NCBI RefSeq assembly: GCF_003751225.1
Contig: NZ_RJKE01000001.1
Location: 4,216,001-4,280,000 of the forward strand
From: Actinocorallia herbida
GTDB taxonomy: Bacteria > Actinomycetota > Actinomycetes > Streptosporangiales > Streptosporangiaceae
Length of the DNA: 64,000 bases
Direction of reading: 5' to 3'
Below are positions 36,778 through 45,609 of this stretch, one piece after another (within the stretch, counting starts at the first letter, position 1; each line of letters begins with the position of its first letter). The position numbers were made by a program, and so were the translations under genes. The notes under the pieces are model-generated. The model saw only the letters and a list, made by a program, of their open reading frames with translations, made no database searches and was not told the DNA's origin.

Positions 36778-37911
36778 TCAGGCCGGTGGCTTGGAGGGGT
36801 CGGCCGCGGTGGGCGGGGTGTGGCGGGCTTCGGCGCGGGCGGCGCGTTCGCGCTGGGTGGAGGCCTCGGCGCGGGCCGCGGCGAGGTCTTCTTCCAGGCG
36901 GGTGCGCAGGGCCTGGTCGGCGGCGGAGCGGGCGTGGGCCGCGGCGAGGTCGCGGCGGGCCTGGTCCGCTTCGGCGCGGGCGGCGGAGACCTGCGCGCCG
37001 GACTCTTCGAGGGCGCGGGCGTCCCGCAGGCGGGCTTGGTCGGCGTCGCGCCGCGCCGCCTGCGTCGCCTGGTCGGCGGCGTCGGCGCGGGCCTGCTGGG
37101 CGGCGGCCTGTCCTTGCGCGGACGCCAAGGCTTCGCGGGACGCCGCGAGATCGTCGCGGGTTCGCCGGAGGTCGTCGCGGAGCCCGGCGGCCTCCGCGCT
37201 CTGGGCGTCGAGGCGGGCGGTGAGCGCGGCGGCCTGGGCGCGGTGCCGGTCGGCTTCGTGGTCGTGGGCCTGACGAGCCTGGACGAGGTCGGCGGTGGCG
37301 TTGTCGCGCGCCTGCTCGGCGGCGGTGAGCGCGGTCTCCGCGGTGGTGCGGGCCTGCTGGTGGGCGGCGACACGGTCGGCCGCCTCGGCGCGGACGCGCT
37401 CCGCGTCGGTGAGCGCGGCGGCCGCGCGGCGCTCCGCGGTGTGCTTGGCGGTCCGGTCGGCGTGCGCCTCCTCTCCTGCGCGCTGGGCCCTGGCCTCCGC
37501 GGCGTCGGCCCGCGCCTCGGCGTCGGCGACGGCCTGACGCGCGGAGCGGGTCTCGGCCTCGGCGCGCTCCACCCGGGCCAGCGCGCCGGTCTGCGCCTGG
37601 CCGAGCAGATCCGTCACCTGGCCGAGCTGTGCCTGTAGCGCGGCGATGGCGGCGGGGACGTGCTGGGCCAAGGCCTCGGCGTGCTTGAGCGGTTCGTCGA
37701 CGAGGGCGGCATCGGCGGCGCGGCGTTCCCGGCTCGCCTGGTCGGCGTGCGCCTTGCTGCAGTATTTCGGCGGCCTTCCGCGTCCGGCTGGCGGCAGCGG
37801 AAGCTCACACCCGTCAAGCCCGCACACTCCGCGAGGCGGGGGGACGGGGACGCCGTCCGGCCCCTGTGCTGCGGTGACCTGCGGTTCTGCGGTGGTGGTC
37901 TCTTCGGTCAT
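36778..37911 (-). CDS. Long coiled-coil protein with N-terminal zinc-finger-like motif (KfrA/SMC-like)
   Basis: 377 residues. The N-terminus has CGLDGCELPLPPAGRGRPPK followed by YCSKAH, a Cys/Cys...Cys/His zinc-binding-like motif close to the GRGRPRRYCSxxCR motif of actinobacterial DNA-binding proteins. From about 50 to 365 it is an almost unbroken Ala/Glu/Arg/Gln-rich heptad region, predicted coiled coil. Architecture (DNA-binding head plus long coil) recalls KfrA or SMC-like proteins. Divergent from the tyrosine recombinase gene, with a shared 170-bp control region. Role in recombination or DNA organisation is my inference. ATG 37911 is used; ribosome site weak. Confidence 0.75.
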   Translation of the reverse strand: MTEETTTAEPQVTAAQGPDGVPVPPPRGVCGLDGCELPLPPAGRGRPPKYCSKAHADQASRERRAADAALVDEPLKHAEALAQHVPAAIAALQAQLGQVTDLLGQAQTGALARVERAEAETRSARQAVADAEARADAAEARAQRAGEEAHADRTAKHTAERRAAAALTDAERVRAEAADRVAAHQQARTTAETALTAAEQARDNATADLVQARQAHDHEADRHRAQAAALTARLDAQSAEAAGLRDDLRRTRDDLAASREALASAQGQAAAQQARADAADQATQAARRDADQARLRDARALEESGAQVSAARAEADQARRDLAAAHARSAADQALRTRLEEDLAAARAEASTQRERAARAEARHTPPTAADPSKPPA

Positions 37912-38081
37912 GACCAAGATCCTACATTTACGCGTGCAGCTCGCGCGTAACCATTAACGCGTGTCGCGATACGCGTAAGTGTTTCCGCGTGGCGACTTCA
38001 CATAATCTCAATTATGTGAGACGCTTATGATCTTGAAACCGGGTCAGAACGACCCTGGGCACGAGCGAGGAGCACACCCGC
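37912..38081. promoter_or_regulatory. Shared divergent promoter with TTACGCG repeats
   Basis: Four TTACGCGT-like half-sites lie in alternating orientation: 37928-37934, 37944-37950, 37954-37962 and 37971-37978, forming two inverted pairs. Further right is the dif-like palindrome and a TATGAT -10-like hexamer (38026-38031) for the recombinase gene. Likely bound by a protein of the flanking pair. Confidence 0.6.
37998..38019. promoter_or_regulatory. dif-like palindrome beside a tyrosine recombinase gene
   Basis: TCACATAAT and ATTATGTGA are perfect inverted 9-bp arms around CTCA. Read as half-site/6-bp centre/half-site, the inner CATAA and TTATG match the XerC/XerD dif core pattern. AT-rich in a GC-rich region. 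Could be a recombination site, an operator, or both. Confidence 0.5.
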
Positions 38082-39230
38082 GTGAGCGAAAAAGACGCCC
38101 TGGTCCCGTCCGCGGTCTTCAGCCCGGCGAGCGGGGTGCGCCCCCCGCAGACGATCCGGCTCGACGACGGCCGTGAGATCACCGCGCCCGCGCCGATGGT
38201 CGAGAGCGTCGGCGCGATCGCCGGACTGTCACCCCGCAGGGCGCGCGGTGACGGAGGGGAGGTGCCAGGCGCGGACGTGGATCTGATCGACGCCCTGCCG
38301 CGGGATCTCGCCTGGCCGACCGTCGCCGCCTGGCTCACCGCGGCCAAATCGGTGCAGACCCGACGGGCGCGGTTGCAGGACGTCGCCGCGTTCCTGCGCT
38401 GGCTCGACGCGCACGCAGCGGGTATCGGACTGCTCGCGGTGAGCGAGGACACGATCGTCGGCTACCGGGAGACCATCGCCACCGGGCGGGCGCGCGCGGG
38501 CGTCCGCGACGTGGGCAAGCCGCTGAGCGCGGCGAGCGTGGCCCGGCGGCTGTCGACGCTGTCGTCCTTCTACCGGTACGCGATGCGCCGCGCCGGGCTG
38601 CGCGCCAACCCCGCCGACCCCGGGTTCGTGGAACGCCCCATCGTGTCGGGAGAAGGCCGCACCCCGATGCGCACGAAGGAAGAAGCACAGGGCCTGACCT
38701 CCGCGGCCGCCTCCGACGACTTCCTGGTGCGCTATCCGGCAGACGCCGTCTGCGTCACGCTGCTGTTCATGACGGGCATGCGCGTCGGCGAGGTCACCGC
38801 CCTGACCGTCGGCCAGCTCCAGGACGACGCGGGCCACCGCGTCCTGGTCTTCGCCCGCAAAGGCGGCAAGACGGCGCGCGTGCCCATCCCGCCCGCTCTC
38901 GCCGTCCTGCTGCTCCCCCTCATCTCCGGCCGCCCGTCCTACGAGCCGATCCTGCGCACCGACGACGGCCGCCCCTGGGACCGGTGGCGCGCCTACACCG
39001 CCCTGCGCCGCGCGGCCACCGCCGCGGGCGTCAGCTCCCACGGCCTCACCCCGCACACCGCCCGCGCCACCTTCGCCAGCCTCCTGCGCGAAGCCGGCGT
39101 CCCCCGCGAGAAGGTCCAGGAGGCCATGGGCCACGCCTCCTCCACCACCACCCAGCGCTACGAGCGCGGCACCGCCACCCTCGCCTCCCACGCCGCCTAC
39201 GACATGGAACGCCTCCTCGACGACCACTGA
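38082..39230 (+). CDS. Tyrosine recombinase (XerC/D-like)
   Basis: 382 residues. N-terminal about 60 residues unique, core-binding domain about 65-180 (AAWLTAAKSVQTRRARLQDV), catalytic domain with Arg I in TGMRVGEVTAL, Lys in ARKGGKTARVP, H-x-x-R in TPHTARATFASLL, His in MGHASSTTTQRYERG and nucleophile Tyr in the same motif, so apparently active. GTG 38082 start. Divergent from the coiled-coil gene, suggesting a two-gene module. Confidence 0.9.
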   Translation: MSEKDALVPSAVFSPASGVRPPQTIRLDDGREITAPAPMVESVGAIAGLSPRRARGDGGEVPGADVDLIDALPRDLAWPTVAAWLTAAKSVQTRRARLQDVAAFLRWLDAHAAGIGLLAVSEDTIVGYRETIATGRARAGVRDVGKPLSAASVARRLSTLSSFYRYAMRRAGLRANPADPGFVERPIVSGEGRTPMRTKEEAQGLTSAAASDDFLVRYPADAVCVTLLFMTGMRVGEVTALTVGQLQDDAGHRVLVFARKGGKTARVPIPPALAVLLLPLISGRPSYEPILRTDDGRPWDRWRAYTALRRAATAAGVSSHGLTPHTARATFASLLREAGVPREKVQEAMGHASSTTTQRYERGTATLASHAAYDMERLLDDH

Positions 39231-39333
39231 GCCGTCCGACCACTGCCGATACCGCCGGTAGGGGTGGGCGCGGAGTGGGGAATGGTCCTATTCTTCCCAG
39301 GTCGGGGACGGGCGAGGCGGGGAGGGCGGGGCG

Positions 39334-40179
39334 ATGAGGAATCAAGTGCAACGGGTCGTGGTGGCGGCGGGGGTGGCGGTCGCCGCGGTGGGCGGGACGG
39401 CCGTGGTCGTGCGGGGGGACGTTCCCGGCATCGCGCTGCCCGCGGCGGTACTGGGCGGCGAGCGCGGGGTGCGACTGGTGTGGAGCGACGAGTTCACGGG
39501 GAAGGCCGGGGCGAAGCCTGCCGCGTCGCGGTGGATCATCGAGACGGGGACGCCCGACACGGGGGAACTCGAGTACAACTCGCGTGACAACGTGGGGCTC
39601 GACGGCAAGGGGAACCTGGTCATCACGGCGCGGAAGAAGGCGTCGCACGGCAAGAAGTACACGTCGGCGCGGATCACCACCGAGGGCAAGTTCAGCACGA
39701 CGCACGGGCGGATCACCGCGCGCGTCAAGAGCCCCGACGGCAAGGGGCTGTGGCCCGCCTTCTGGATGCTGGGCGCGGACTACCTGAGCAACCCCTGGCC
39801 GGACTGCGGCGAGATCGACATCATGGAGCGCCGCGGCGACCACAAGCGCCGCGCGCACGCCACGATCCACGGCCCCGGCTACTCCGGCGTCGGCCTCACC
39901 AAGCAGTACAAGCTGCAGCCGGACAAGAAGTCCTTCAGCAAGGCCTTCCACACCTTCACGATCGACTGGACGGCGCAGAGCATCGTGTGGAAGGTCGACG
40001 GGGTCCGCGTGCACACCGTCAAGCGCTCCGCGGTGCCGGGCGAGTGGGTGTTCGACGATCCGTTCTTCCTCGTGCTGAACCTCGCCGTCGGCGGCCCGTT
40101 CCCGGGCAGCCCGAACACCAAGACGCCGTTCCCGGCCAAGATGCTGGTCGACTACGTCCGCGTCTACCAGTTCACCTGA
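39334..40179 (+). CDS. Secreted GH16 family glucanase
   Basis: 281 residues. A hydrophobic N-terminal signal (about 8-27) precedes a GH16 jelly-roll: VWSDEFTG near the front, LWPAFWMLG, and the catalytic motif GEIDIMER (nucleophile Glu, assisting Asp, acid Glu), then LNLAVGGPFPG and the terminal VDYVRVYQ. Complete by comparison with laminarinase-type enzymes. Beta-1,3-glucan is the likely substrate. Converges on the LysR gene. Confidence 0.92.
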   Translation: MRNQVQRVVVAAGVAVAAVGGTAVVVRGDVPGIALPAAVLGGERGVRLVWSDEFTGKAGAKPAASRWIIETGTPDTGELEYNSRDNVGLDGKGNLVITARKKASHGKKYTSARITTEGKFSTTHGRITARVKSPDGKGLWPAFWMLGADYLSNPWPDCGEIDIMERRGDHKRRAHATIHGPGYSGVGLTKQYKLQPDKKSFSKAFHTFTIDWTAQSIVWKVDGVRVHTVKRSAVPGEWVFDDPFFLVLNLAVGGPFPGSPNTKTPFPAKMLVDYVRVYQFT

Positions 40180-40198
40180 TCGGCGGCCGCGCCCGGGG

Positions 40199-41110
40199 TC
40201 AGGGCGCGGCGGCGGGGACGGGCGGCGGGAGCGCGGGCGCCGCGGGGCGGCCGACGGGGTGGGCGGGGAGCGCGTCGAGGAAGGCGCAGGCGGCGGGGGT
40301 GGGATCGGCGTCGGCGGGGGCGGCGACCAAGAGGGTGCGCGGGACGGCGGGACGCAGGGGGACCGCCCTGATCCCGTCGAAGGACTCCGGCAGGGACAGG
40401 GACGGGACGACGCTGACGCCGAGGTCCTCGCGGACCATGGCCAGCAGGGTGTCCATCCGCTGGACCCGGCGCGCGGGCGTGAACTCCAGGCCGAGATCGC
40501 GGTAGAGGGCGCTGATGAGGGGCTCGCAACCCGCCCCCGACAGCAGGAGCGGGTCGTCGGCAAGGTCGGCCAGCGCGATGCCGCATTCGGCGGCGAGCGG
40601 GTGCGCCGAGGGCAGCACCGCGAGGAACTCGTCGGCTGCCAGCGGTACGGTGCGCAGGTCGGGGCGCGGGCCGGAGACCACACCGAGGTCGATGACGCGG
40701 GTGCGGATCCACTCGTCCACTTCGGCGTCGTTGCCCTCCAGCAGGACCACCTCGACGGCCGGGTGCAGTCTGCGGAACGCGCGCACGACCCCGGGCAGGA
40801 CCCGGAAGGCGCTGGGGAACGCGCCGATCCGCACCCGCCCGTCGAGCAGCCCGGACGCGGCGGCCGCCTCCTCGGCGAAGCGTTCGACGTGGTGGAGCGC
40901 CGCGCTGACATGGGGCAGCAGCCGCCGGCCGACGTCGGTGAGGCAGCACCCGGACCGCTCCCGCACGACGAGCCGCATCCCGAGCTCGTTCTCCAGGGAC
41001 GTGAGCGCGTGGCTCACCGCGGACTGCGTGACGCCCAGCAGATCGGCCGCGCCGGTCACGCTGCCGGCCTCGTGCACGGCGCGCAGGGCGCGGAGTTGCG
41101 CGAGATTCAT
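40199..41110 (-). CDS. LysR-family transcriptional regulator
   Basis: 303 residues: N-terminal winged helix (LRALRAVHEAGSVTGAADLL, then TQSAVSHALTSLENELGMRL) and a LysR substrate-binding domain (VRIGAFPSAFRVLPGVVRAF). Divergent from the EamA transporter gene with a T-N11-A box between them, so it probably regulates that gene and itself. ATG 41110. Confidence 0.93.
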   Translation of the reverse strand: MNLAQLRALRAVHEAGSVTGAADLLGVTQSAVSHALTSLENELGMRLVVRERSGCCLTDVGRRLLPHVSAALHHVERFAEEAAAASGLLDGRVRIGAFPSAFRVLPGVVRAFRRLHPAVEVVLLEGNDAEVDEWIRTRVIDLGVVSGPRPDLRTVPLAADEFLAVLPSAHPLAAECGIALADLADDPLLLSGAGCEPLISALYRDLGLEFTPARRVQRMDTLLAMVREDLGVSVVPSLSLPESFDGIRAVPLRPAVPRTLLVAAPADADPTPAACAFLDALPAHPVGRPAAPALPPPVPAAAP

Positions 41111-41141
41111 GAGCCTTCCGCATCCTCAGCATGAATTGCTT

Positions 41142-41158
41142 TTGTTTGCCGCGAACAA
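41142..41158. promoter_or_regulatory. LysR-type operator (T-N11-A)
   Basis: TTGTT and AACAA arms around 7 bp in the lysR/eamA intergenic region. Fits the LysR box pattern; a candidate only. Confidence 0.5.
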
Positions 41159-41209
41159 TCGTAGTGGCATATCAAAGGACCGTTCCGCCGTCGCTTCCCG
41201 GGGAGTTCC

Positions 41210-42163
41210 ATGGCCGTCATCGACTTTGTGTACCTTCTCGCCGTGGGCGCGCTGTGGGGCGCGTCCTTCCTGTTCATGCGGGAGGCCGCGCCGGTGCTCG
41301 GCCCGGTGAGCATGACCGAGGCGCGGGTGCTGCTGGCCGGGCTGGCCTTGCTCGCGGTCGGCCTGCTGCTGCGGAAAGTGCCCGATATCCGGCGGGATCT
41401 GGGCGGCTTCCTCATCCTCGGCGCATTGATGGCCGCCTTTCCGTTCACCTTGATCGGCGTCGCGGAACTGGAGATCACCGCGTCTCTCGCGGCGATTCTC
41501 AACGCCACGACGCCGCTGTTCGCGCTCGCGGTGACCGCGGTGCGCCGACGCGTCCGCCCGTCGGGTCCGCAGATCGCCGGGGTGCTGCTGGGGGTCGCGG
41601 GGGTCGCGGTGCTGGTGGGCCTGGGGCCCCTGCACATCGACGGCATGATGCTCCTCGCGGTCGGCGCCAGTCTGCTGGCCGCGCTGTTCTACGCGCTCGG
41701 CGGCGTCTACACCAAGATCAGGTTTCCTGATACCCATCCTCTGGTCACGGCAACCGGGCAGAATCTCGCCGCGGCGGCCATACTCCTGGTACCTTCCCTG
41801 GCGCTGCCGCCCCGGGAGACGCCGAGCGGCGGCATCGTCCTGTCCGTCGTGACCCTGGCCCTGGCCTCCACCGCGCTCGGGTTCTTCCTGTTCTTCCGGC
41901 TGGTGACCCGGATGGGCCCGACCGGCGCCCTGTCCGTCACGTTCCTCGTGCCGCTGTTCGGGCTGCTGTGGGGCACCGCGTTCCTCGGCGAGCCGCTCAG
42001 CTGGAGCATGCCGTTCGGGATGGCGATGGTGCTGGCCGCGGTGTTCCTGGTCACCGACCGGCGGCCGACGCCCTCGCCGCCGGTCCCGGCGCCCGGACCC
42101 GTCCCGGCTCCGGCGGAGGCCCCGGCCGCCGCCGTCCCCGACGGCGACCACGGCAAGCCCTGA
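41210..42163 (+). CDS. EamA/DMT-family transporter
   Basis: 317 residues with ten hydrophobic segments in two EamA repeats (GALWGASFLFMREAAP at the front; LGEPLSWSMPFGMAMVLAAV at the end of repeat two), then a Pro/Ala-rich cytoplasmic tail of about 35 residues. ATG 41210. Exporter of amino acids or metabolites by family; divergent LysR suggests inducer-dependent expression. Confidence 0.9.
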   Translation: MAVIDFVYLLAVGALWGASFLFMREAAPVLGPVSMTEARVLLAGLALLAVGLLLRKVPDIRRDLGGFLILGALMAAFPFTLIGVAELEITASLAAILNATTPLFALAVTAVRRRVRPSGPQIAGVLLGVAGVAVLVGLGPLHIDGMMLLAVGASLLAALFYALGGVYTKIRFPDTHPLVTATGQNLAAAAILLVPSLALPPRETPSGGIVLSVVTLALASTALGFFLFFRLVTRMGPTGALSVTFLVPLFGLLWGTAFLGEPLSWSMPFGMAMVLAAVFLVTDRRPTPSPPVPAPGPVPAPAEAPAAAVPDGDHGKP

Positions 42164-42182
42164 CGGCCCGGGTCCCGCGTGC

Positions 42183-43493
42183 TCACGGCGCGGGTTCCCG
42201 GCTCAGGCCGAACTCGCGGGCCCGCATCTCCTCCTCGGCCGTCTGCTCCACCCGGCGCATGGTCCACCGCAGGACGGGCGGGGCCATCAGCGACGTCACC
42301 ACCGCGACCAGCACGATGATCGTGTACATGCGGGACGACAGGACGCCGATGCGCAGCCCCACGGTGGCGATGACGATCTCGATGACGCCGCGGGCGTTGA
42401 GTCCGGCGCCGAGCGCGATCGCCTCCCACCGGTTGAGCCCGGCCAGGAGCGCGCCGAGGTAGGCGCCGACGAACTTGCCGACGATCGCCAGGAGCAGCAC
42501 GAGCAGGGCCCAGCCGAGGGCGGCGGGCGAGGCGAGCGCCGACAGGTCGATGCGCAGTCCCGCCGTGGCGAAGAACACCGGCGCGAGGACGCCCAGGACC
42601 ACCGTGCGCAGCGGCGCGAGCAGGGCGGGTCGTGCCGCGCCGCTCGCGCGGATCGCCATCCCGCACACGAACACGCCGAAGACCGCCTCGAGGCCGAGCG
42701 CGTGGGTGCCCGCGGCCGCCAGCAGCATCAGCAGGACGACGACGCCGGTCGCGACGGGCGGCTCCCCCGCCACATCGGCCCTGGCCAGCACGGTGCGGGC
42801 GACGGGCCTGACCACCAGCCACGCGACGAGCCCCACGACCACGACGCAGGCCGCAGACAGCGCGGTCCGGCCGACGCCCGCCCCGGACGCCGCCATGGCC
42901 GAGACGACCGAGAGCAGCAGCCAGCCGGCGATGTCGTCGACCATGGCGGCGGCGAGGGTGAGCTGGCCGGTGTTGCGGTGCAGGAGGTTCATGTCGGTGA
43001 GCGTCTTGGCGATCACCGGGATGGCGCTGACGCACAGGGCGACGCCGAGGAACAGCGCGAACGCCGTCCGGTCGGCCGCCGGGCCGTGGAACGCGACGGG
43101 CAGGGCGAGTCCGACGGCGATCCCGAGGGCGAGCGGGATGACCAGGCTCGCGCCGCTGACGTAGGCGGCGGTGCGGCCCCTGCGGCGGACGAGCCCGAGG
43201 TCCATCTGCGCGCCGGTGATCCCGACCAGCAGCAGGACGCCGATCTGCCCGACGGCGTCGAGCAGGTGGAACTGCGCGGGGTCACGGGGGAACAGCCATT
43301 CCATCGCCCCGGGCGCGGTCTGCCCGAGGATCGAGGGGCCGAGCAGCACGCCCGCCAGCAGCTCCCCGGCGACGGCGGGCCAGCCGAGCCGGACCGCGAG
43401 CCTGCCGAGCCCGACGGCGACGGCCAGCAGCAGGCCGGTCTGGAGGAGGAACAGCAGCAGGGTGTGGCTGCTCATCGGCGGGACCGCGCTCAT
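42183..43493 (-). CDS. Cation/proton antiporter, CPA2-like
   Basis: 436 residues with about 12 hydrophobic segments. WPAVAGELLAGVLLGPSILG in the second helix and the conserved MVDDIAGW (two Asp) helix of CPA2 Na+/H+ or K+/H+ antiporters are present. ATG 43493 overlaps the methyltransferase stop. Last gene of the biosynthetic operon; antiporters in such clusters are often resistance or export partners. The ion is unknown. Confidence 0.88.
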   Translation of the reverse strand: MSAVPPMSSHTLLLFLLQTGLLLAVAVGLGRLAVRLGWPAVAGELLAGVLLGPSILGQTAPGAMEWLFPRDPAQFHLLDAVGQIGVLLLVGITGAQMDLGLVRRRGRTAAYVSGASLVIPLALGIAVGLALPVAFHGPAADRTAFALFLGVALCVSAIPVIAKTLTDMNLLHRNTGQLTLAAAMVDDIAGWLLLSVVSAMAASGAGVGRTALSAACVVVVGLVAWLVVRPVARTVLARADVAGEPPVATGVVVLLMLLAAAGTHALGLEAVFGVFVCGMAIRASGAARPALLAPLRTVVLGVLAPVFFATAGLRIDLSALASPAALGWALLVLLLAIVGKFVGAYLGALLAGLNRWEAIALGAGLNARGVIEIVIATVGLRIGVLSSRMYTIIVLVAVVTSLMAPPVLRWTMRRVEQTAEEEMRAREFGLSREPAP

Positions 43494-44206
43494 CGGCGCC
43501 ACCGCCCGGCGGCCCGGCACACCAGGGTGCGCTGCGTGCCCGGATGCAGCCGGTAGTCGGCCTCGACGAGGGAGGTCCCGATCCCCGCGGCCGCCAGGTC
43601 GGCGCGCAGCGCGGGCAGGTGCGGGTACGGGCGGCCGTCGGCGTCGGTCACGGGGTGGATCCGGACCTCGCGCGCCACCCTGACGAGTTCGGCGACCGCG
43701 CGCCGGTGCCATGCGGGGTCGAACAGGCCGGCGTAGACGAACAGCAGGTTCGGCACCAGGGCGAGGTCGAAGGCACCGTCGGGGAACGGCAGGTCCGGGA
43801 GGGCCGCGTCGAGGTAGTTCTCCCGGTCGAGGGCGTAGTCGACGAGGAACCTCTGGGCGGCCCGTTCCCTGCGCCGCACGTATTGCGCGAGCCCGCCCGT
43901 CCAGGAGAAGTCGTACAGGTGCGGGACTGCGTGGGCACGGCGCACGCCCCGGTCGAGCTCCTCCTGGACGCGCAGGGTCAGCGCCGCGGGCTCGAGCGCG
44001 TAGATCGGGTCGACGGACACGGCCCGGCCTCCGCGTTCTCTGACCCGGAATCCGAAGTCTCCCGCCCCGCCCGGGCAGTCGAGGATCCGTGCCGTGTCCA
44101 GTGTGGTGTCGTCGAGGGCGAACATCGCCCGGTACTCCGCGAAGTCGCGGGAGGTCACCAGGACGCGGTCGAGCGCCGCGGGGGCGGCGTCGACTGACTT
44201 GCTCAT
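43490..44206 (-). CDS. Class I SAM-dependent methyltransferase-like protein
   Basis: 238 residues. Motif I ILDCPGGAGDFGFRV (Asp-x-x-Gly-Gly-x-Gly) with acidic end of strand 2 VSVDPIYAL; motif LPFPDGAFDLALVPNLLF is like the catalytic strand of class I enzymes. ATG 44206 overlaps the preceding gene. The target could be the cluster product; O- versus N-methylation cannot be told. Confidence 0.85.
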   Translation of the reverse strand: MSKSVDAAPAALDRVLVTSRDFAEYRAMFALDDTTLDTARILDCPGGAGDFGFRVRERGGRAVSVDPIYALEPAALTLRVQEELDRGVRRAHAVPHLYDFSWTGGLAQYVRRRERAAQRFLVDYALDRENYLDAALPDLPFPDGAFDLALVPNLLFVYAGLFDPAWHRRAVAELVRVAREVRIHPVTDADGRPYPHLPALRADLAAAGIGTSLVEADYRLHPGTQRTLVCRAAGRWRR

Positions 44207-45609
44207 CGGTTCTCCTTTCCGGCCGCGGCTGCGGCATTGATCAGCGAGTCGACCGTCAGGCAGGCCTGGGCGACGCTCAGCGCGGCGAGGCCCGCGGGTT
44301 CACGGAGCTTGGCCTCGGGCAGGGGCGCGGCGCTGAGGCGGCTGCGCCACGCGAGGCGGTCGCGCAGGGCTGTGGACAGCGGCCGGTCCGCGGTCCACGC
44401 GGCGACGGTGCGGCGGACCTCGGGTGCGAGGCGGGCCGGTGCGGACACGGCGGCGGCGCGTCCGCGCACCCGGGCCAGGAGGTCCTCCAGGGCGGCGAGG
44501 TCGGCGCCGTCCCGGTCCGGCGCCCACAGCAGGAACGGGGCGACGGGCGCGATGACGAACATGACGGGTGACACCCAGGGCAGGGACTCCACCAGCGCGT
44601 CGTACATCCAGGCGGCTTTGGGGGCGTGCCGGGCGAAGTAGCCCTTCGATCCGGGCGGGTGCCCGGCCATGGCCAGCGCGCCCCACTGGACGTGCACGTC
44701 CGGCCGGCCGTCCCCTGCCGGGCGGCCTTCGGGCCGGTGCGCGCCCAGGACGGCGTAGGTGAGCGCCACGACGTCCACGCCCGCCAGCGGGACGGCTTCG
44801 GGCAGCGCGCGCATGACCGCGTCGAAGTCGTCGGTCGCGGTCGCCGCGTCCACGGCGAGCAGGGCGGTCCGCGCGACGTCGGCGGCGGACCCGTACCAGG
44901 TGTCGCCCATGCGGAAGCCCCGCCCGTCCCGGACGAGCGGGGCCCGCACCACCCGGCCGTCGCGCCGGGCGGCCCGCGAGAACACCTGGGCGAGCGCGCG
45001 GTCGTCGGGCGCCCGCTCCACGAGGGTGGTGAGGATCCGCGTGACGCGGTGTCGGTGCCGCGCCCACAGGTCGGAGTGGTACTCGATGGGCACGGGCGCC
45101 CGCTCGCGGGTGCGGTGCAGGTGCAGCAGCGGGAGCTCGGTCCCGTTCCACCGGGTCTTCACCAGCGGCAGGAACAGGGGCTCGGCCCGGTCGTGCGGGA
45201 CGAACCCGCCGCCTTTCCAGCGCAGTAGCGGCAGCGTCTCGCGGATCCCGCCGCGGACCAGGGAGCCGGGAAGGAAGAGGGTGTCGCCGCCGTCGAGCGC
45301 GGCGGTCTCGGTCTGGGTGAAGTCGTACAGGAGGGGGCGGCCGGCGCGGAGGTCGCGGCAGACGACCGCGTTGTAGTCCAGCATGGTGCTGCGGCCGCTC
45401 CAGATGTCGCCCCAGTCGGCGGCGTGGCCGGTGCGCGGCGGGCTGCCGGGTGCGGCGCGCAGCGTCTCGACCGCGGCGCCGAGCGGCAGGTCGGACCTGC
45501 CGAGGTGGCGCCAGGCGAGGCCGCGCGACCGGGTGGTGAGGGCGGCCCAGTCCGCGCGGGTGGACGCGTCGCCGAACCCGAGGCCGGCCAGGAGGTCGAG
45601 TCCGTTCAC
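44203..45609 (-). CDS. Uncharacterised 468-residue protein
   Basis: No family recognised. The protein is soluble-looking with aromatic-rich patches (DYNAVVCRDLRAGRPLLYDF, DTLFLPGSL) and an MFVIAPVAPFLLW hydrophobic stretch around 335-348. It contains many conserved-looking polar motifs, for example IEYHSDLWARHRHR near 170. GTG 45609 overlaps the racemase-like gene. Its position in the middle of the operon implies a biosynthetic role. It might supply the missing core activity; that is a guess. Confidence 0.7.
   Translation of the reverse strand: MNGLDLLAGLGFGDASTRADWAALTTRSRGLAWRHLGRSDLPLGAAVETLRAAPGSPPRTGHAADWGDIWSGRSTMLDYNAVVCRDLRAGRPLLYDFTQTETAALDGGDTLFLPGSLVRGGIRETLPLLRWKGGGFVPHDRAEPLFLPLVKTRWNGTELPLLHLHRTRERAPVPIEYHSDLWARHRHRVTRILTTLVERAPDDRALAQVFSRAARRDGRVVRAPLVRDGRGFRMGDTWYGSAADVARTALLAVDAATATDDFDAVMRALPEAVPLAGVDVVALTYAVLGAHRPEGRPAGDGRPDVHVQWGALAMAGHPPGSKGYFARHAPKAAWMYDALVESLPWVSPVMFVIAPVAPFLLWAPDRDGADLAALEDLLARVRGRAAAVSAPARLAPEVRRTVAAWTADRPLSTALRDRLAWRSRLSAAPLPEAKLREPAGLAALSVAQACLTVDSLINAAAAAGKENR

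Noticed and set aside
36757-37638. Plus-strand open frame opposite the coiled-coil gene
   Set aside because: Mirror of a repetitive Ala/Arg-rich coding sequence; no start signal or family.
37924-38020. Replication origin with iterons
   Set aside because: No replication initiator gene nearby; the repeats are few and alternate in orientation, fitting operators better.
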